Positions 1 to 6,074 of a stretch of DNA of 7,429 nt are shown piece by piece. Within the stretch, counting starts at the first letter, position 1; each line of letters starts with the position of its first letter. The stretch spans positions 1-7,429 of the forward strand of contig CADBKS010000150.1 of the NCBI GenBank assembly GCA_902795255.1. Reading direction: 5' to 3'. The position numbers and the translations under genes were made by a program. The stretch comes from an uncultured Chloroflexota bacterium (lineage in GTDB: Bacteria > Chloroflexota > Anaerolineae > Anaerolineales > Anaerolineaceae). The notes below the pieces were generated by a model. It made no database searches. It was not told where the DNA came from and saw only the letters and a program-made list of their open reading frames with translations.

Positions 1-1
1 G

Positions 2-466
2 CTGCTGAAAATGAGCAGGATCAATTTTGTCGCCAATCCACTGGTCAATACGCATCTGCAGGGAAGGATCGATACATACCCGAAGCGGAGAGGGATCACA
101 AGAGTGAAGGAACTGCTGGCAGAGGGGATCAATGTGTCCTTCGGCCATGATGATATCAATGATCCATGGTATCCGATGGGGAACGGCAGCCTCCGGGATG
201 TTGTGTTCCTCGGACTGCACGTATGCCAGATGATGGGCTATGAAGAAATCATGGATTCATATAAACTGATCACGCACAACGCAGCCAAAACACTGCATAT
301 TTCCGATCATTACGGTATCGCGGTGAATAAACCGGCCAGCTTTATCGTCCTTGACGCCGAGAATTATTTCGAAGCGCTGACGAAAGACTCTGTTGTTCTG
401 TACTCATTCAAAAACGGACGAAAGATCGCCGAAAATGCACCTTCGGAGAAAAACGTTCTGTTCTGA
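2..466 (+). CDS. codA: Cytosine deaminase, C-terminal part (5' end outside window)
   Basis: Cytosine deaminase hydrolyses cytosine to uracil and ammonia in the cytoplasm, in pyrimidine salvage. The frame is open from base 2, so the start lies outside the window, and about 154 residues remain. They align from memory with E. coli CodA almost without gaps: [32 protein letters not shown], then GHDD-DPWYP (metal-binding and catalytic Asp region of the amidohydrolase barrel), GLHVCQ-MGY and LITH-AAKTL. The C-terminal strand region follows, and the protein ends roughly ten residues earlier than the E. coli enzyme. The TGA stop is at 464-466. A codB-type permease often neighbours this gene in other bacteria but would lie upstream, out of view. 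It converges with the nitroreductase gene. The family call is firm; the identity of the missing N-terminal half is assumed. Confidence 0.93.
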   Translation: MLKMSRINFVANPLVNTHLQGRIDTYPKRRGITRVKELLAEGINVSFGHDDINDPWYPMGNGSLRDVVFLGLHVCQMMGYEEIMDSYKLITHNAAKTLHISDHYGIAVNKPASFIVLDAENYFEALTKDSVVLYSFKNGRKIAENAPSEKNVLF

Positions 467-498
467 CGTTAACGGTGAAAGATCCCGCGATCATTTAT

Positions 499-543
499 CA
501 AAAAACCGGCCCTCCGCCCATAAACGGGGCGAAGTGCCGGTTT
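499..543 (-). terminator. Intrinsic terminator between codA and nitroreductase gene
   Basis: An inverted repeat AAACCGGC (503-510) pairs with GCCGGTTT (536-543). An inner CGCCC/GGGCG pairing could extend the structure. Read on the minus strand, the stem runs into TTTTTT (500-505), so it fits best as the terminator of the minus-strand nitroreductase gene. Read on the + strand it is followed only by TTT, so it may stop codA transcripts less well. Confidence 0.7.
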
Positions 544-586
544 ACTGTCTGCACTAAACGGTCATGCCGGGGAAAAGGCCTGATGC

Positions 587-1099
587 TCACATATAGGAGA
601 CTGTTTCCTCCAGTGCTTTGCGGCTGGTGTGATTCGGAAGCGGTCCGGCCCCTTCTGCCGCGTACCCAAGATCCATCACCATCAGGACTTCCTCATTTTC
701 CGGAAGGCCGAGAATCTCTGCGAGCTTTTCAGGGTCAAAGAAATTGACCCAGCAGCTGTCGATCCCTTCATCCGCAGCTGCAAGGATCATATGTGTGGCG
801 ACGATCGCGGAATCCTCCGCGCCGGAATCGCGTTTTCCGCCGGGATAGGTAAAGACATTGCTGCTGTCAAACGCAACAACAAGGACTGTCGGAGCGCCGT
901 ACCTGCATGGAGTGACGGCGTCAATTTTTGCAAGCGCGTCCGCAGACTGCAGCACATATACATGCTGTTCCTGCAGGTTTTTTGCCGTCGGGGCCAGCCG
1001 GCCGGCTTCCAGAATTGCCTGAAGCTTTTCCGGTTCGACCTGACGGGCGGAGTATTTCTTACAGGAATAGCGGGACTTTACAACTTCTTTGAATTCCAT
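587..1099 (-). CDS. Nitroreductase family protein (FMN-dependent oxidoreductase)
   Basis: This 170-residue protein is typical in length for small single-domain nitroreductases, which use FMN and NAD(P)H in the cytoplasm to reduce nitro compounds, quinones or unknown physiological substrates. Visible family marks are the N-terminal SRYSCKKY segment (residues 9-16, the SR-S-R-F/Y FMN-phosphate site), LAPTAKNLQ (35-43, the A-P-S-x-x-N-x-Q segment), a central VLVVAFDSS strand, the helix EDSAIVATHMILAAADEG with SCWV after it, and MDLGYAAE near the end, matching the usual GYP-E. The tail HTSRKALEETV is also typical. The start is supported by TCACCTC on the + strand (1104-1110), which reads GAGGTGA upstream of the ATG. 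It appears monocistronic. The substrate cannot be told from sequence. Confidence 0.9.
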   Translation of the reverse strand: MEFKEVVKSRYSCKKYSARQVEPEKLQAILEAGRLAPTAKNLQEQHVYVLQSADALAKIDAVTPCRYGAPTVLVVAFDSSNVFTYPGGKRDSGAEDSAIVATHMILAAADEGIDSCWVNFFDPEKLAEILGLPENEEVLMVMDLGYAAEGAGPLPNHTSRKALEETVSYM

Positions 1100-1120
1100 T
1101 TTTTCACCTCATTATCTTAT

Positions 1121-1142
1121 GGCAGCCAATGCTGCCGTTTTT
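1121..1142. other. Small hairpin in the nitroreductase leader
   Basis: GGCAGC (1121-1126) and GCTGCC (1131-1136) form a 6-bp stem with a CAAT loop, 21 bases upstream of the nitroreductase start codon. On the + strand the stem is followed by G and TTTTT (1138-1142), so it resembles a weak terminator in that direction. On the minus strand it lies in the leader, just before the ribosome site. Its role is unclear, and no + strand gene ends nearby. Confidence 0.35.
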
Positions 1143-1245
1143 CTGATGTCTTCGAGAATTTTACTCCGAAATCCTTTTGCAATAATACGCCGGTCCGGAT
1201 CTGACATACAGGATAAAAAGCATCCGTTCTTTCGATTCCGGACTG

Positions 1246-1752
1246 TCATTCAGTGATCCGCACTCGGAGGAGGGACATACGATGCGGGATGCCTCCGCCA
1301 CTTGCTTTTGAACATATAAACAAGTCCATTGCTGTAAACGGCCAACCGCTGTTTTTGGGGTGCAGCCGGAATTTCCCTGCTTTATTAGATACCTGCAGGA
1401 TCAACATCATCCTGTATTGATCCATATTGAACCTGTCCGAAAGATCCGGTAATTTGATTATACCTGAAAAGGACCGTCCCGAAATCGTTGGGACTTCTGT
1501 CCCGTAATGAAATGCATAAAATCGGCGGATGAATGCAAACAAAGCTTCCGGTGACCGGGCCGGATCCGGATCTTCCGCCACCGCAGGACCATTCCCGGAC
1601 AGCCGCGGATTGATAAAACTGAATCCGACACCCGAAGAAAGTGCTGACGAAAAACCGGATTTTCCCCGATCCGCATTGAAAATGATAGAATAGAATACAG
1701 GCGGGGCCTGCCTAGCCCTGTATAAGAACATTCTTCGATCGTATATGCTCAT
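1246..1752 (-). CDS. Doubtful ORF, 168 codons, no recognised family
   Basis: This is the only long open frame in the 700 bases between the nitroreductase and dCMP deaminase genes. The predicted product has no motif I recognise, no signal peptide, no membrane segment and no catalytic signature. It is rich in Arg, Ser, Pro and Phe, with one modestly protein-like part around SPEALFAFIRRFYAFHYG. No convincing ribosome site precedes the ATG; only GAGCTG-like bases lie upstream. A second minus-strand frame (1458-1676) is also open, so openness alone is weak evidence in this moderately GC-rich stretch. It may be a chance ORF, a decayed gene or an orphan. It is divergent from the dCMP deaminase gene, with a TA-rich palindrome between the two starts. 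Confidence 0.25.
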   Translation of the reverse strand: MSIYDRRMFLYRARQAPPVFYSIIFNADRGKSGFSSALSSGVGFSFINPRLSGNGPAVAEDPDPARSPEALFAFIRRFYAFHYGTEVPTISGRSFSGIIKLPDLSDRFNMDQYRMMLILQVSNKAGKFRLHPKNSGWPFTAMDLFICSKASGGGIPHRMSLLRVRITE

Positions 1753-1765
1753 ACAAAGGACAGCT

Positions 1766-1779
1766 CTTATATATATAAG
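1766..1779. promoter_or_regulatory. 14-bp TA-rich palindrome upstream of dCMP deaminase gene
   Basis: CTTATATATATAAG is a perfect palindrome about 37 bases upstream of the dCMP deaminase start and 14 bases upstream of the doubtful minus-strand ORF. It contains TATAAG, one base from the -10 consensus, in both directions. No good -35 box sits at 17 bases on either side, so the promoter role is only a suggestion. Confidence 0.3.
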
Positions 1780-1815
1780 TGCATATTACAAAAGAAACCG
1801 CCGGGAGATAAACTC

Positions 1816-2247
1816 ATGAAACGCATCTCAAAAGACCAGTATTATGTCAATATCGCTCAAAGTGTCTCATCCCGCAGCACGTGTCTCAAAAGGCAGTATG
1901 GCTGCGTTATCGTAAGGGACGATGAGATCATCGCGACCGGATACAACGGTGCGGCCAGAGGCGAACCGAACTGCTGTGACGTTTATGAAAAATGTCCGCG
2001 GCTGAATGTCGAACATAACTCCGGAAATTACGGTGACTGCGCCGCGGTCCACGCGGAACAGAACGCCATGCTGTCCACCTCCAGGAGCCGCATGATCGGA
2101 GCAACGCTTTATCTTGCAGGAAAAGAATACAAAGAGGGCGAAGGCTTCGTCGAAATGACCGAATGCAGCCCGTGCCCGATCTGCGAACGAATGATCCGCA
2201 ACGCAGGCATCATACGCGTCGTCGGGCCTCAGGACATCAGAGACTGA
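1816..2247 (+). CDS. dCMP deaminase (ComEB-type deoxycytidylate deaminase)
   Basis: This cytoplasmic zinc enzyme converts dCMP to dUMP, feeding thymidylate synthesis. The 143 residues are a normal length for the family. The N-terminal RSTCLKRQYGCVIVRDD and ATGYNGAARGEPNCC segments are typical. The zinc and catalytic signature is complete: HAE at residues 79-81 (His ligand and catalytic Glu) and PCPIC at 119-123 (two Cys ligands, C120 and C123). Extra cysteines at 53, 54, 60 and 75 fit the second, structural zinc region seen in dCMP deaminases but not in cytidine deaminases. A GGGAGAT ribosome site (1803-1809) precedes the ATG at good spacing. It is followed on the same strand after 77 bases by the CCA-enzyme gene, so the two may be cotranscribed. 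In Bacillus the homologue is called comEB; no competence genes are visible here. Confidence 0.93.
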   Translation: MKRISKDQYYVNIAQSVSSRSTCLKRQYGCVIVRDDEIIATGYNGAARGEPNCCDVYEKCPRLNVEHNSGNYGDCAAVHAEQNAMLSTSRSRMIGATLYLAGKEYKEGEGFVEMTECSPCPICERMIRNAGIIRVVGPQDIRD

Positions 2248-2291
2248 TTTCCTGTTCTGAAAAACATCTTATCCATATAAAGGCAAACGAT

Positions 2292-2308
2292 TCTGCTCCG
2301 CAAGCAGA
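2292..2308 (+). other. Small hairpin before the CCA-enzyme ribosome site
   Basis: TCTGCT (2292-2297) and AGCAGA (2303-2308) form a 6-bp stem with a CCGCA loop in the gap between the dCMP deaminase and CCA-enzyme genes. No U-run follows, so it is not a terminator. It ends seven bases before GAGGAA, the ribosome site of the next gene. It may affect translation or transcript stability, or mean nothing. Confidence 0.3.
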
Positions 2309-2324
2309 GAAATTGAGGAACCGG

Positions 2325-3707
2325 ATGTCCGATAAAAACAAGGAAATGGCTCAAAAAATTGCTGCCGCTGTATCGGATGCAGGAGGCAGAACCTTCTATG
2401 TGGGAGGATATGTTCGGGACCAAATTCTTGGAAAGGAAAATAAAGATATTGATATCGAAGTTCATGGTATTCCTGTTCCGGAGCTGAAAAAAATTCTCGA
2501 TTCTTTGGGTAAAAGTACGAAAATGGGAGCCGGTTTTGGTATTTTCGGACTGCAGCATTTCGATATTGATATCTCAGTGCCGCGTGCAGAAAAAGCAGCA
2601 AGACAGGGATATAAGAATTTTGAAGAATCCGTTGATCCTTTTATCGGATACGAAAAGGCTGCGGTACTCAGGGATTTCACAATGAATGCGTTGATGCAGG
2701 ATGTCCTTACAGATGAAATTCTGGATTTTTTCGGGGGGATAAACGATATCAAACGGCATCTTATCCGCCATGTGAATGATGAAACATTTTCAGAAGATCC
2801 TCTGCGCGTTTTTCGAGCTGCTCAATTTGCGTCAAGATTTAATTTCGGTATCACGAAAGATACGATCGAACTCGCCGGAACCATCGACGTAACAGGAATC
2901 CCCGGTGAACGCATCATTACAGAACTGGAGAAAGCGCTGCTGAAGTCCGAAAGACCTTCACTTTTTTTCCGGAACCTGCGGAAAATGCATCAGCTTTCCG
3001 TCTGGTTTCCTGAACTGGAAGCGCTTATCGGCATTCAGCAGGATCCGGATCATCATCCGGAAGGAGATGTCTGGGAACATACGATGCAGGTGATCGATCA
3101 GGCTGCATTGCTTCGGCCTTATGCCACAGCACCTTTGAATTTTATGATCTCCGCGATGTGCCATGACTTTGGAAAACCGGCAACAACGGCAGTTGAAAAT
3201 GACCGCGTGCATGCTTACGGTCATGAAACAGAAGCATTGCCTGTCATCGAACGGTTTTTAAATCGGATCACATCGGATAAGAAACTGCAAAAATACGTAT
3301 TGAATATGACAGAACTTCACATGCAGCCGAATCAAAAAGTTCGCTCGGGAGCCCATAAGAAATCATTCATGAAAATGTTTGACCGATCCATATGTCCGGA
3401 AGATCTGCTGCTGTTATCCAAAGCAGATTCACTGGGCAGAAAAAACCCCGAAGCTGATGATTTGAATACAGAAATGAGATACGCGGAAACAGAAACCGTT
3501 CTTCAGCAGATGCTTTCCGATTATCACGAACGAATGTCCCTTCCGTATGTAATGGGCAAGGATCTTATTGAAGCGGGAATAAAACCGGGGCCGCTGATGG
3601 GAGATGCTCTTGCATTTGCTCATAAATTACGGCTTGCCGGAGTTTCAAAAGAGCATCAATTAAGCCAGACGCTTGCCTTTATTCGCAAATCAGAATGGGA
3701 TAAGTAA
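2325..3707 (+). CDS. cca: CCA tRNA nucleotidyltransferase with HD domain (class II)
   Basis: The enzyme adds or repairs the 3' CCA of tRNAs without a template. I place the start at 2325 (460 residues), not at the longer upstream frame, because GAGGAA (2315-2320) lies just ahead and the family sequence begins here. The head domain shows GG (27-28), RD (31-32) and the metal-binding DID (41-43). Motif B reads LRDFTMNALM (115-124), where RRD is usual. Next comes DFFGG, then EDPLR (156-160), the EDxxR template motif, and ERIITELEKAL in the neck. From about residue 240 an HD phosphohydrolase domain follows, with HH at 242-243, H251, and HD at 279-280 in a CHDFGKP segment. E. coli Cca also carries an HD domain (2',3'-cyclic phosphodiesterase and phosphatase activities). 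The fMet tRNA gene in this window lacks CCA and would need such an enzyme. Whether it adds CC, A or CCA cannot be decided here. Confidence 0.93.
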   Translation: MSDKNKEMAQKIAAAVSDAGGRTFYVGGYVRDQILGKENKDIDIEVHGIPVPELKKILDSLGKSTKMGAGFGIFGLQHFDIDISVPRAEKAARQGYKNFEESVDPFIGYEKAAVLRDFTMNALMQDVLTDEILDFFGGINDIKRHLIRHVNDETFSEDPLRVFRAAQFASRFNFGITKDTIELAGTIDVTGIPGERIITELEKALLKSERPSLFFRNLRKMHQLSVWFPELEALIGIQQDPDHHPEGDVWEHTMQVIDQAALLRPYATAPLNFMISAMCHDFGKPATTAVENDRVHAYGHETEALPVIERFLNRITSDKKLQKYVLNMTELHMQPNQKVRSGAHKKSFMKMFDRSICPEDLLLLSKADSLGRKNPEADDLNTEMRYAETETVLQQMLSDYHERMSLPYVMGKDLIEAGIKPGPLMGDALAFAHKLRLAGVSKEHQLSQTLAFIRKSEWDK

Positions 3708-3722
3708 TTCCGCGGGACACTT

Positions 3723-3849
3723 ATTTGTGAGGAGACATACCGCAGTCTTCATCAGCAGACGGAAAAACCGGGCCTCATGATGAAACAGCTCAGAGCCGTT
3801 CTTTTCGCTTCACCGTCTTTTTTTAAGTGCGCATTTACAACTCACAAAT
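3723..3849. repeat. 9-bp inverted repeat bracketing the convergent gap
   Basis: ATTTGTGAG (3723-3731) and its reverse complement CTCACAAAT (3841-3849) stand near the two edges of the gap between the convergent CCA-enzyme and acetyltransferase genes. They could form the base of a long stem enclosing the terminator-like structure or mark the ends of a small insertion. No target-site duplication is evident, and a chance match is possible. Confidence 0.3.
3757..3824 (+). terminator. Candidate terminator after the CCA-enzyme gene
   Basis: AGACGG (3757-3762) can pair with CCGTCT (3813-3818), which runs into a T-tract (3818-3824). The loop between them is about 50 bases, long for a simple terminator, though partly self-complementary. 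A competing stem, TTCATCA (3748-3754) with TGATGAA (3778-3784), overlaps its left arm. This lies in the convergent gap of 156 bases between the CCA-enzyme and acetyltransferase genes. Confidence 0.45.
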
Positions 3850-3863
3850 CAATTGCATCATGA

Positions 3864-4742
3864 TCATTCTTCAGGATCCGGAGTAGTGAGCACCGCGCGG
3901 TGGCATTCCAGACGGCGGTATTTGCCTTCGGTATAAGTCTGAACGATCTTTTCGGCATACTTCACAGAGGTTGCGCAGTGGTAGAGAAAATCCCCGCCGC
4001 AGTGAGTATAGCACAGATTCACATGCGCCGTGAGAAGCACATGTAAGGTATTGAACGGCGCCGCGGGCGAGCGCCAGATGCCCTGCACTGCGTAGTTTCC
4101 CGTCCCGCTCATACAGCCGAGCCAGAAGCCCACGACCTGTCCGTCGTTGAGATAAGCAAGGGACAGCTCCGGCTGCATCCCGGGTGAGTACCAAGGTGCC
4201 TCCGGGTCGGCATGGAGCATTCCGAGCTGTTCCTGCGTCAGGTCGGAGAAGCGGACGACATTCTCCGGCATCCTGTACTCCGGGCGGAACGCCCGCCCGA
4301 GGAGTCGGGAATCACGGAATTCAACGCTGTCCATGGTGTAAGCGGGGTATTGGAACTCCGGCTTTCCGCCCAGCGAGCGGACAAAACCATCCATCGCCTC
4401 CAGATCTTCCCCGGCGAGGGTATAGAAAAGTGTCAGTCTCTCCGCGCCCGCTCCTGCGGCCGCGGCCTGAGAAAGGTTTATCAGCGCAGTACCGATGCCC
4501 CGGCGGCGCACCTGCGGATCCACAAACAGACTTGCCAGCGCAGCGGCACCCTGGTCTTCCTCATCTTCCGCGAGTACAGCCACACCCACTGCAAAACCTT
4601 TCCACGCCGCGCCCAGCGCTGCGAAGTTCTCCGACACCCTCCGCATCTCCGCGGTGATGTGCGGCAAAATATACTGTTCATAGGGCCCCGGCTCCGCCGG
4701 GTCAAACAGACAAAGGGTAATGTCAGACGCTTCCTTTTCCAT
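3864..4742 (-). CDS. GNAT-family N-acetyltransferase, tandem GNAT fold
   Basis: GNAT enzymes move an acetyl group from acetyl-CoA to an amine on a small molecule, peptide or protein. Of 292 residues, about the first 150 form a clear GNAT domain. Its motif A is LFVDPQVRRRGIGTAL (residues 72-87), where R79-x-x-G82-x-G84 is the acetyl-CoA pyrophosphate loop, and a typical LTLFYT strand follows. The remaining half (about 160-292) looks like a second, degenerate GNAT repeat: it has AYLNDGQVVGFWLGC in the place of the central strands and NTLHVLLTAHVNLCY, but no R-x-x-G-x-G loop. The start is supported by AAAGGTG (complement of 4750-4756) seven bases before ATG. The gene lies 56 bases downstream of the broken DUF4157 gene on the same strand. 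Both are GC-richer than the neighbouring genes (38 of 60 bases at 4081-4140 against 26 of 60 at 2521-2580), which suggests a different origin. The substrate is unknown. Confidence 0.82.
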   Translation of the reverse strand: MEKEASDITLCLFDPAEPGPYEQYILPHITAEMRRVSENFAALGAAWKGFAVGVAVLAEDEEDQGAAALASLFVDPQVRRRGIGTALINLSQAAAAGAGAERLTLFYTLAGEDLEAMDGFVRSLGGKPEFQYPAYTMDSVEFRDSRLLGRAFRPEYRMPENVVRFSDLTQEQLGMLHADPEAPWYSPGMQPELSLAYLNDGQVVGFWLGCMSGTGNYAVQGIWRSPAAPFNTLHVLLTAHVNLCYTHCGGDFLYHCATSVKYAEKIVQTYTEGKYRRLECHRAVLTTPDPEE

Positions 4743-4798
4743 TCTTTGTCACCTTTCGATATACACGGTACCCCCGCAGTCCAACAAGCTCTTCATCG

Positions 4799-5367
4799 TT
4801 ATTTCTCAAAAGAGTAATTTTCATCTATCTTCTTTTTCTTCCGTCCGCTTTTTGCCTGCATCGGCCCTGCCGCGGATGCAGCGGAAGCGCTCGACAGCGA
4901 AGCGGCCGCGCCGCCGCAGCCCATTGAGCTGCTCTCCCCGCGGGCTGCCTTGGGGCCTTCCCGGTCAGCGCGGGCTTCAAGAGTGGAATCGTTCACCAGA
5001 CCGCTGCCCCGGACTTCGCCTCTTGCCTGGGAAGCGACATGAGAGAGCTCATGTCCCAGCAGCGCCTGACCGCGCATGCTGAAAAGTCCGACTTTCCCGG
5101 GGCAAAGGCGATACGGCTGCCCTGTGTGACAGCTTCGGCTTTGGCCTTGCCCACAGCTTTGGTCTCATAGAGCTTCACGCCGGAAAGGTCCATGCCGAAG
5201 GCCCCTTCCATCTTCTCCCGCATCACCACGGGCATATCTACCTGATGTCCTGGTTCTTCCAGCAGCGCGCTGATGGGGATTGCTGATTCCATCGCGCTGC
5301 CGCCGAACGGCTCCGGGCCGGTACTTTCATTTTTCCGATTCTTTTTTTGTTCGTAAGTGTAACTCGT
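4799..5367 (-). pseudogene. DUF4157 (eCIS core domain) protein gene, frameshifted and without ATG
   Basis: DUF4157 is a short HExxH metallopeptidase-like domain found in many secreted toxins and in effectors of extracellular contractile injection systems. The parts are all present but lie in two frames. The first frame holds the region with MREKMEGAFGMDLSGVKLYE and QGSRIAFAPGKSDFS; the second has GQALLGHELSHV (HELSH fits HExxH) and LEARADREG. The tail is Ala/Ser-rich and ends in a basic SGRKKKK segment. The switch falls at about 5078-5085, at a run of four A on the + strand; one extra base there restores a gap-free reading. An AAGGTG ribosome site (complement of 5375-5380) lies seven bases before ACG (5367-5365), where ATG would be expected, giving a product beginning SYTYEQKK after the start. 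A TTG at 5388 is in frame but lacks a well-spaced ribosome site. Restored length is about 190 residues. It is upstream of, and probably cotranscribed with, the acetyltransferase gene. I see no other eCIS genes. Confidence 0.75.
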
Positions 5368-5388
5368 CAGACAGCACCTTATTGCCAA

Positions 5389-5657
5389 TCCTAATTCATC
5401 ATTACAGCAGGTTGGTTTCCCCCTGTGTCTCCGGACCTTCTGATATTAGCCCAATTGCCTGCTCAGCATCATTCCATGGAGACTATGTCGTTTTATCTGC
5501 ATGAATACAGTTCCACCGCCTGTAAATATATTCGTCATATTCCATATGAAAAATTATAATACATGCCCACTTGAATCTCTATATATAGAATTTATTAAAT
5601 TGCGGAAAATCAAATCAACAAATCAGGTTTCTGAGATTACATTCGCCCGATATGGAA
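5389..5657. other. Non-coding AT-rich gap upstream of the DUF4157 gene
   Basis: No supported gene is seen on either strand. The short open frames have no ribosome site or family resemblance. The gap holds a perfect 12-bp palindrome TCTATATATAGA (5578-5589) of unknown meaning. It probably contains the promoter of the DUF4157/acetyltransferase pair, but no box pair with 17-base spacing stood out. Confidence 0.5.
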
Positions 5658-5699
5658 TAAAAAAGCCTGTTTTCCGATTCAATTTCTCGTAAAACAGGC
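5658..5699 (-). terminator. Intrinsic terminator of the tRNA gene
   Basis: On the minus strand GCCTGTTTT (complement of 5691-5699) pairs with AAAACAGGC (complement of 5665-5673) across a 17-base loop and runs straight into TTTTTT (5659-5664). It starts about ten bases after the tRNA 3' end, as expected for a tRNA transcription unit. Confidence 0.85.
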
Positions 5700-5708
5700 A
5701 AAAAAAAG

Positions 5709-5780
5709 TAGCGGGGGTTGGATTCGGACCAACGACCTCCGGGTTATGAGCCCGACGAGCTGCCTCTGCTCTACCCCGCA
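5709..5780 (-). tRNA. Initiator tRNA-Met (CAU anticodon)
   Basis: The 72-base minus-strand sequence folds as a full cloverleaf: acceptor GCGGGG/CCCCGC, D stem GAGC/GCTC, anticodon stem TCGGG/CCCGG with loop CTCATAA, and T stem GTTGG/CCAAC. Initiator hallmarks are three G-C pairs at the base of the anticodon stem (29-31 with 39-41) and no Watson-Crick pair at 1-72. That mismatch is T1/T72 here, whereas the usual bacterial one is C1/A72. The discriminator is A73 and CCA is not encoded (CTT follows), so the CCA enzyme is needed. Two oddities: the T loop reads TCCGAAT, with C at position 55 where U (later pseudouridine) is almost universal, and the D loop has only seven bases (AGAGGCA). It may be a diverged initiator gene or a decayed copy. 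A strong promoter and a terminator flank it, which argues for expression. Confidence 0.88.
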
Positions 5781-5792
5781 TCAACAGAAAAT

Positions 5793-5821
5793 ATAATACT
5801 ATGTTTTTAAGATCCGGTCAA
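5793..5821 (-). promoter_or_regulatory. Sigma-70-type promoter of tRNA-fMet
   Basis: On the minus strand TTGACC (complement of 5816-5821) and TATTAT (complement of 5793-5798) are 17 bases apart, each one base from consensus. The predicted start falls a few bases upstream of the tRNA 5' end at 5780. Confidence 0.82.
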
Positions 5822-5835
5822 GAGCAATTTTAAAG

Positions 5836-5864
5836 TTTATGACTTTTTATATAGAAAATGTCAA
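5836..5864 (-). promoter_or_regulatory. Possible second, upstream promoter of tRNA-fMet
   Basis: A perfect TTGACA (complement of 5859-5864) is followed after 17 bases by CATAAA (complement of 5836-5841), which matches four of six -10 bases. It lies about 43 bases upstream of the proximal promoter. Tandem promoters are common for stable RNAs, but the -10 box is weak. Confidence 0.4.
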
Positions 5865-6014
5865 ATTAGATTAATGGAGCAGCATTTAAAGGCAGTCTTA
5901 TCGAAAAAACCGAAACCGCAGGTTCAACTATTTCTTTCAGTAATATATAAAACTGAATTCTTCCTGGCAGTCTGCTATTTTGTAACATAACGCAAATTTC
6001 CTTATAAAAACAGG
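5865..6014. other. Gap with no gene seen
   Basis: This AT-rich stretch lies between the tRNA promoters and the terminator of the secreted-protein gene. No open frame is supported. A possible + strand promoter at 5923-5951 (TTCAAC, 17 bases, TATAAA) points toward the terminator at 6015-6053 and could make a short RNA. GGCAGTCT occurs twice in direct orientation (near 5891 and 5967), probably by chance. Confidence 0.4.
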
Positions 6015-6053
6015 GCCCGTGAAATGAAATACATTCCCACGGGCTCTTTTTTT
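6015..6053. terminator. Bidirectional intrinsic terminator
   Basis: GCCCGTG (6015-6021) pairs with CACGGGC (6038-6044). On the + strand TC and seven T (6047-6053) follow. On the minus strand CCTGTTTTT follows, so it serves the secreted-protein gene ending at 6075. The better U-run faces the + strand, where no gene is seen upstream. Confidence 0.8.
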
Positions 6054-6074
6054 ATCCGTTCAAATTACAATCGA

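Noticed and set aside
629..1204. 191-codon + strand open frame opposite the nitroreductase gene
   Set aside because: It overlaps a well-supported nitroreductase on the other strand, has no ribosome site and its product resembles no family; it is a shadow frame.
2163..2324. Upstream extension of the CCA-enzyme frame into the dCMP deaminase gene
   Set aside because: The extension overlaps dCMP deaminase coding sequence, has no family similarity, and a GAGGAA ribosome site marks the ATG at 2325.
4212..4817. 201-codon + strand open frame opposite the acetyltransferase gene
   Set aside because: It is an antisense frame in a GC-rich region where stops are scarce; the minus-strand GNAT has motif A and a ribosome site.
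4799..5367. Full contractile injection system or toxin-immunity locus around the DUF4157 domain
   Set aside because: No tail-tube, sheath, baseplate, AAA ATPase or toxin domain is present; the restored protein ends soon after the DUF4157 domain.
5578..5589. TCTATATATAGA palindrome resembling the TA-rich palindrome at 1766-1779
   Set aside because: Both are alternating TA tracts likely to arise by chance in AT-rich gaps; flanking bases differ and no shared regulon is suggested by the neighbours.
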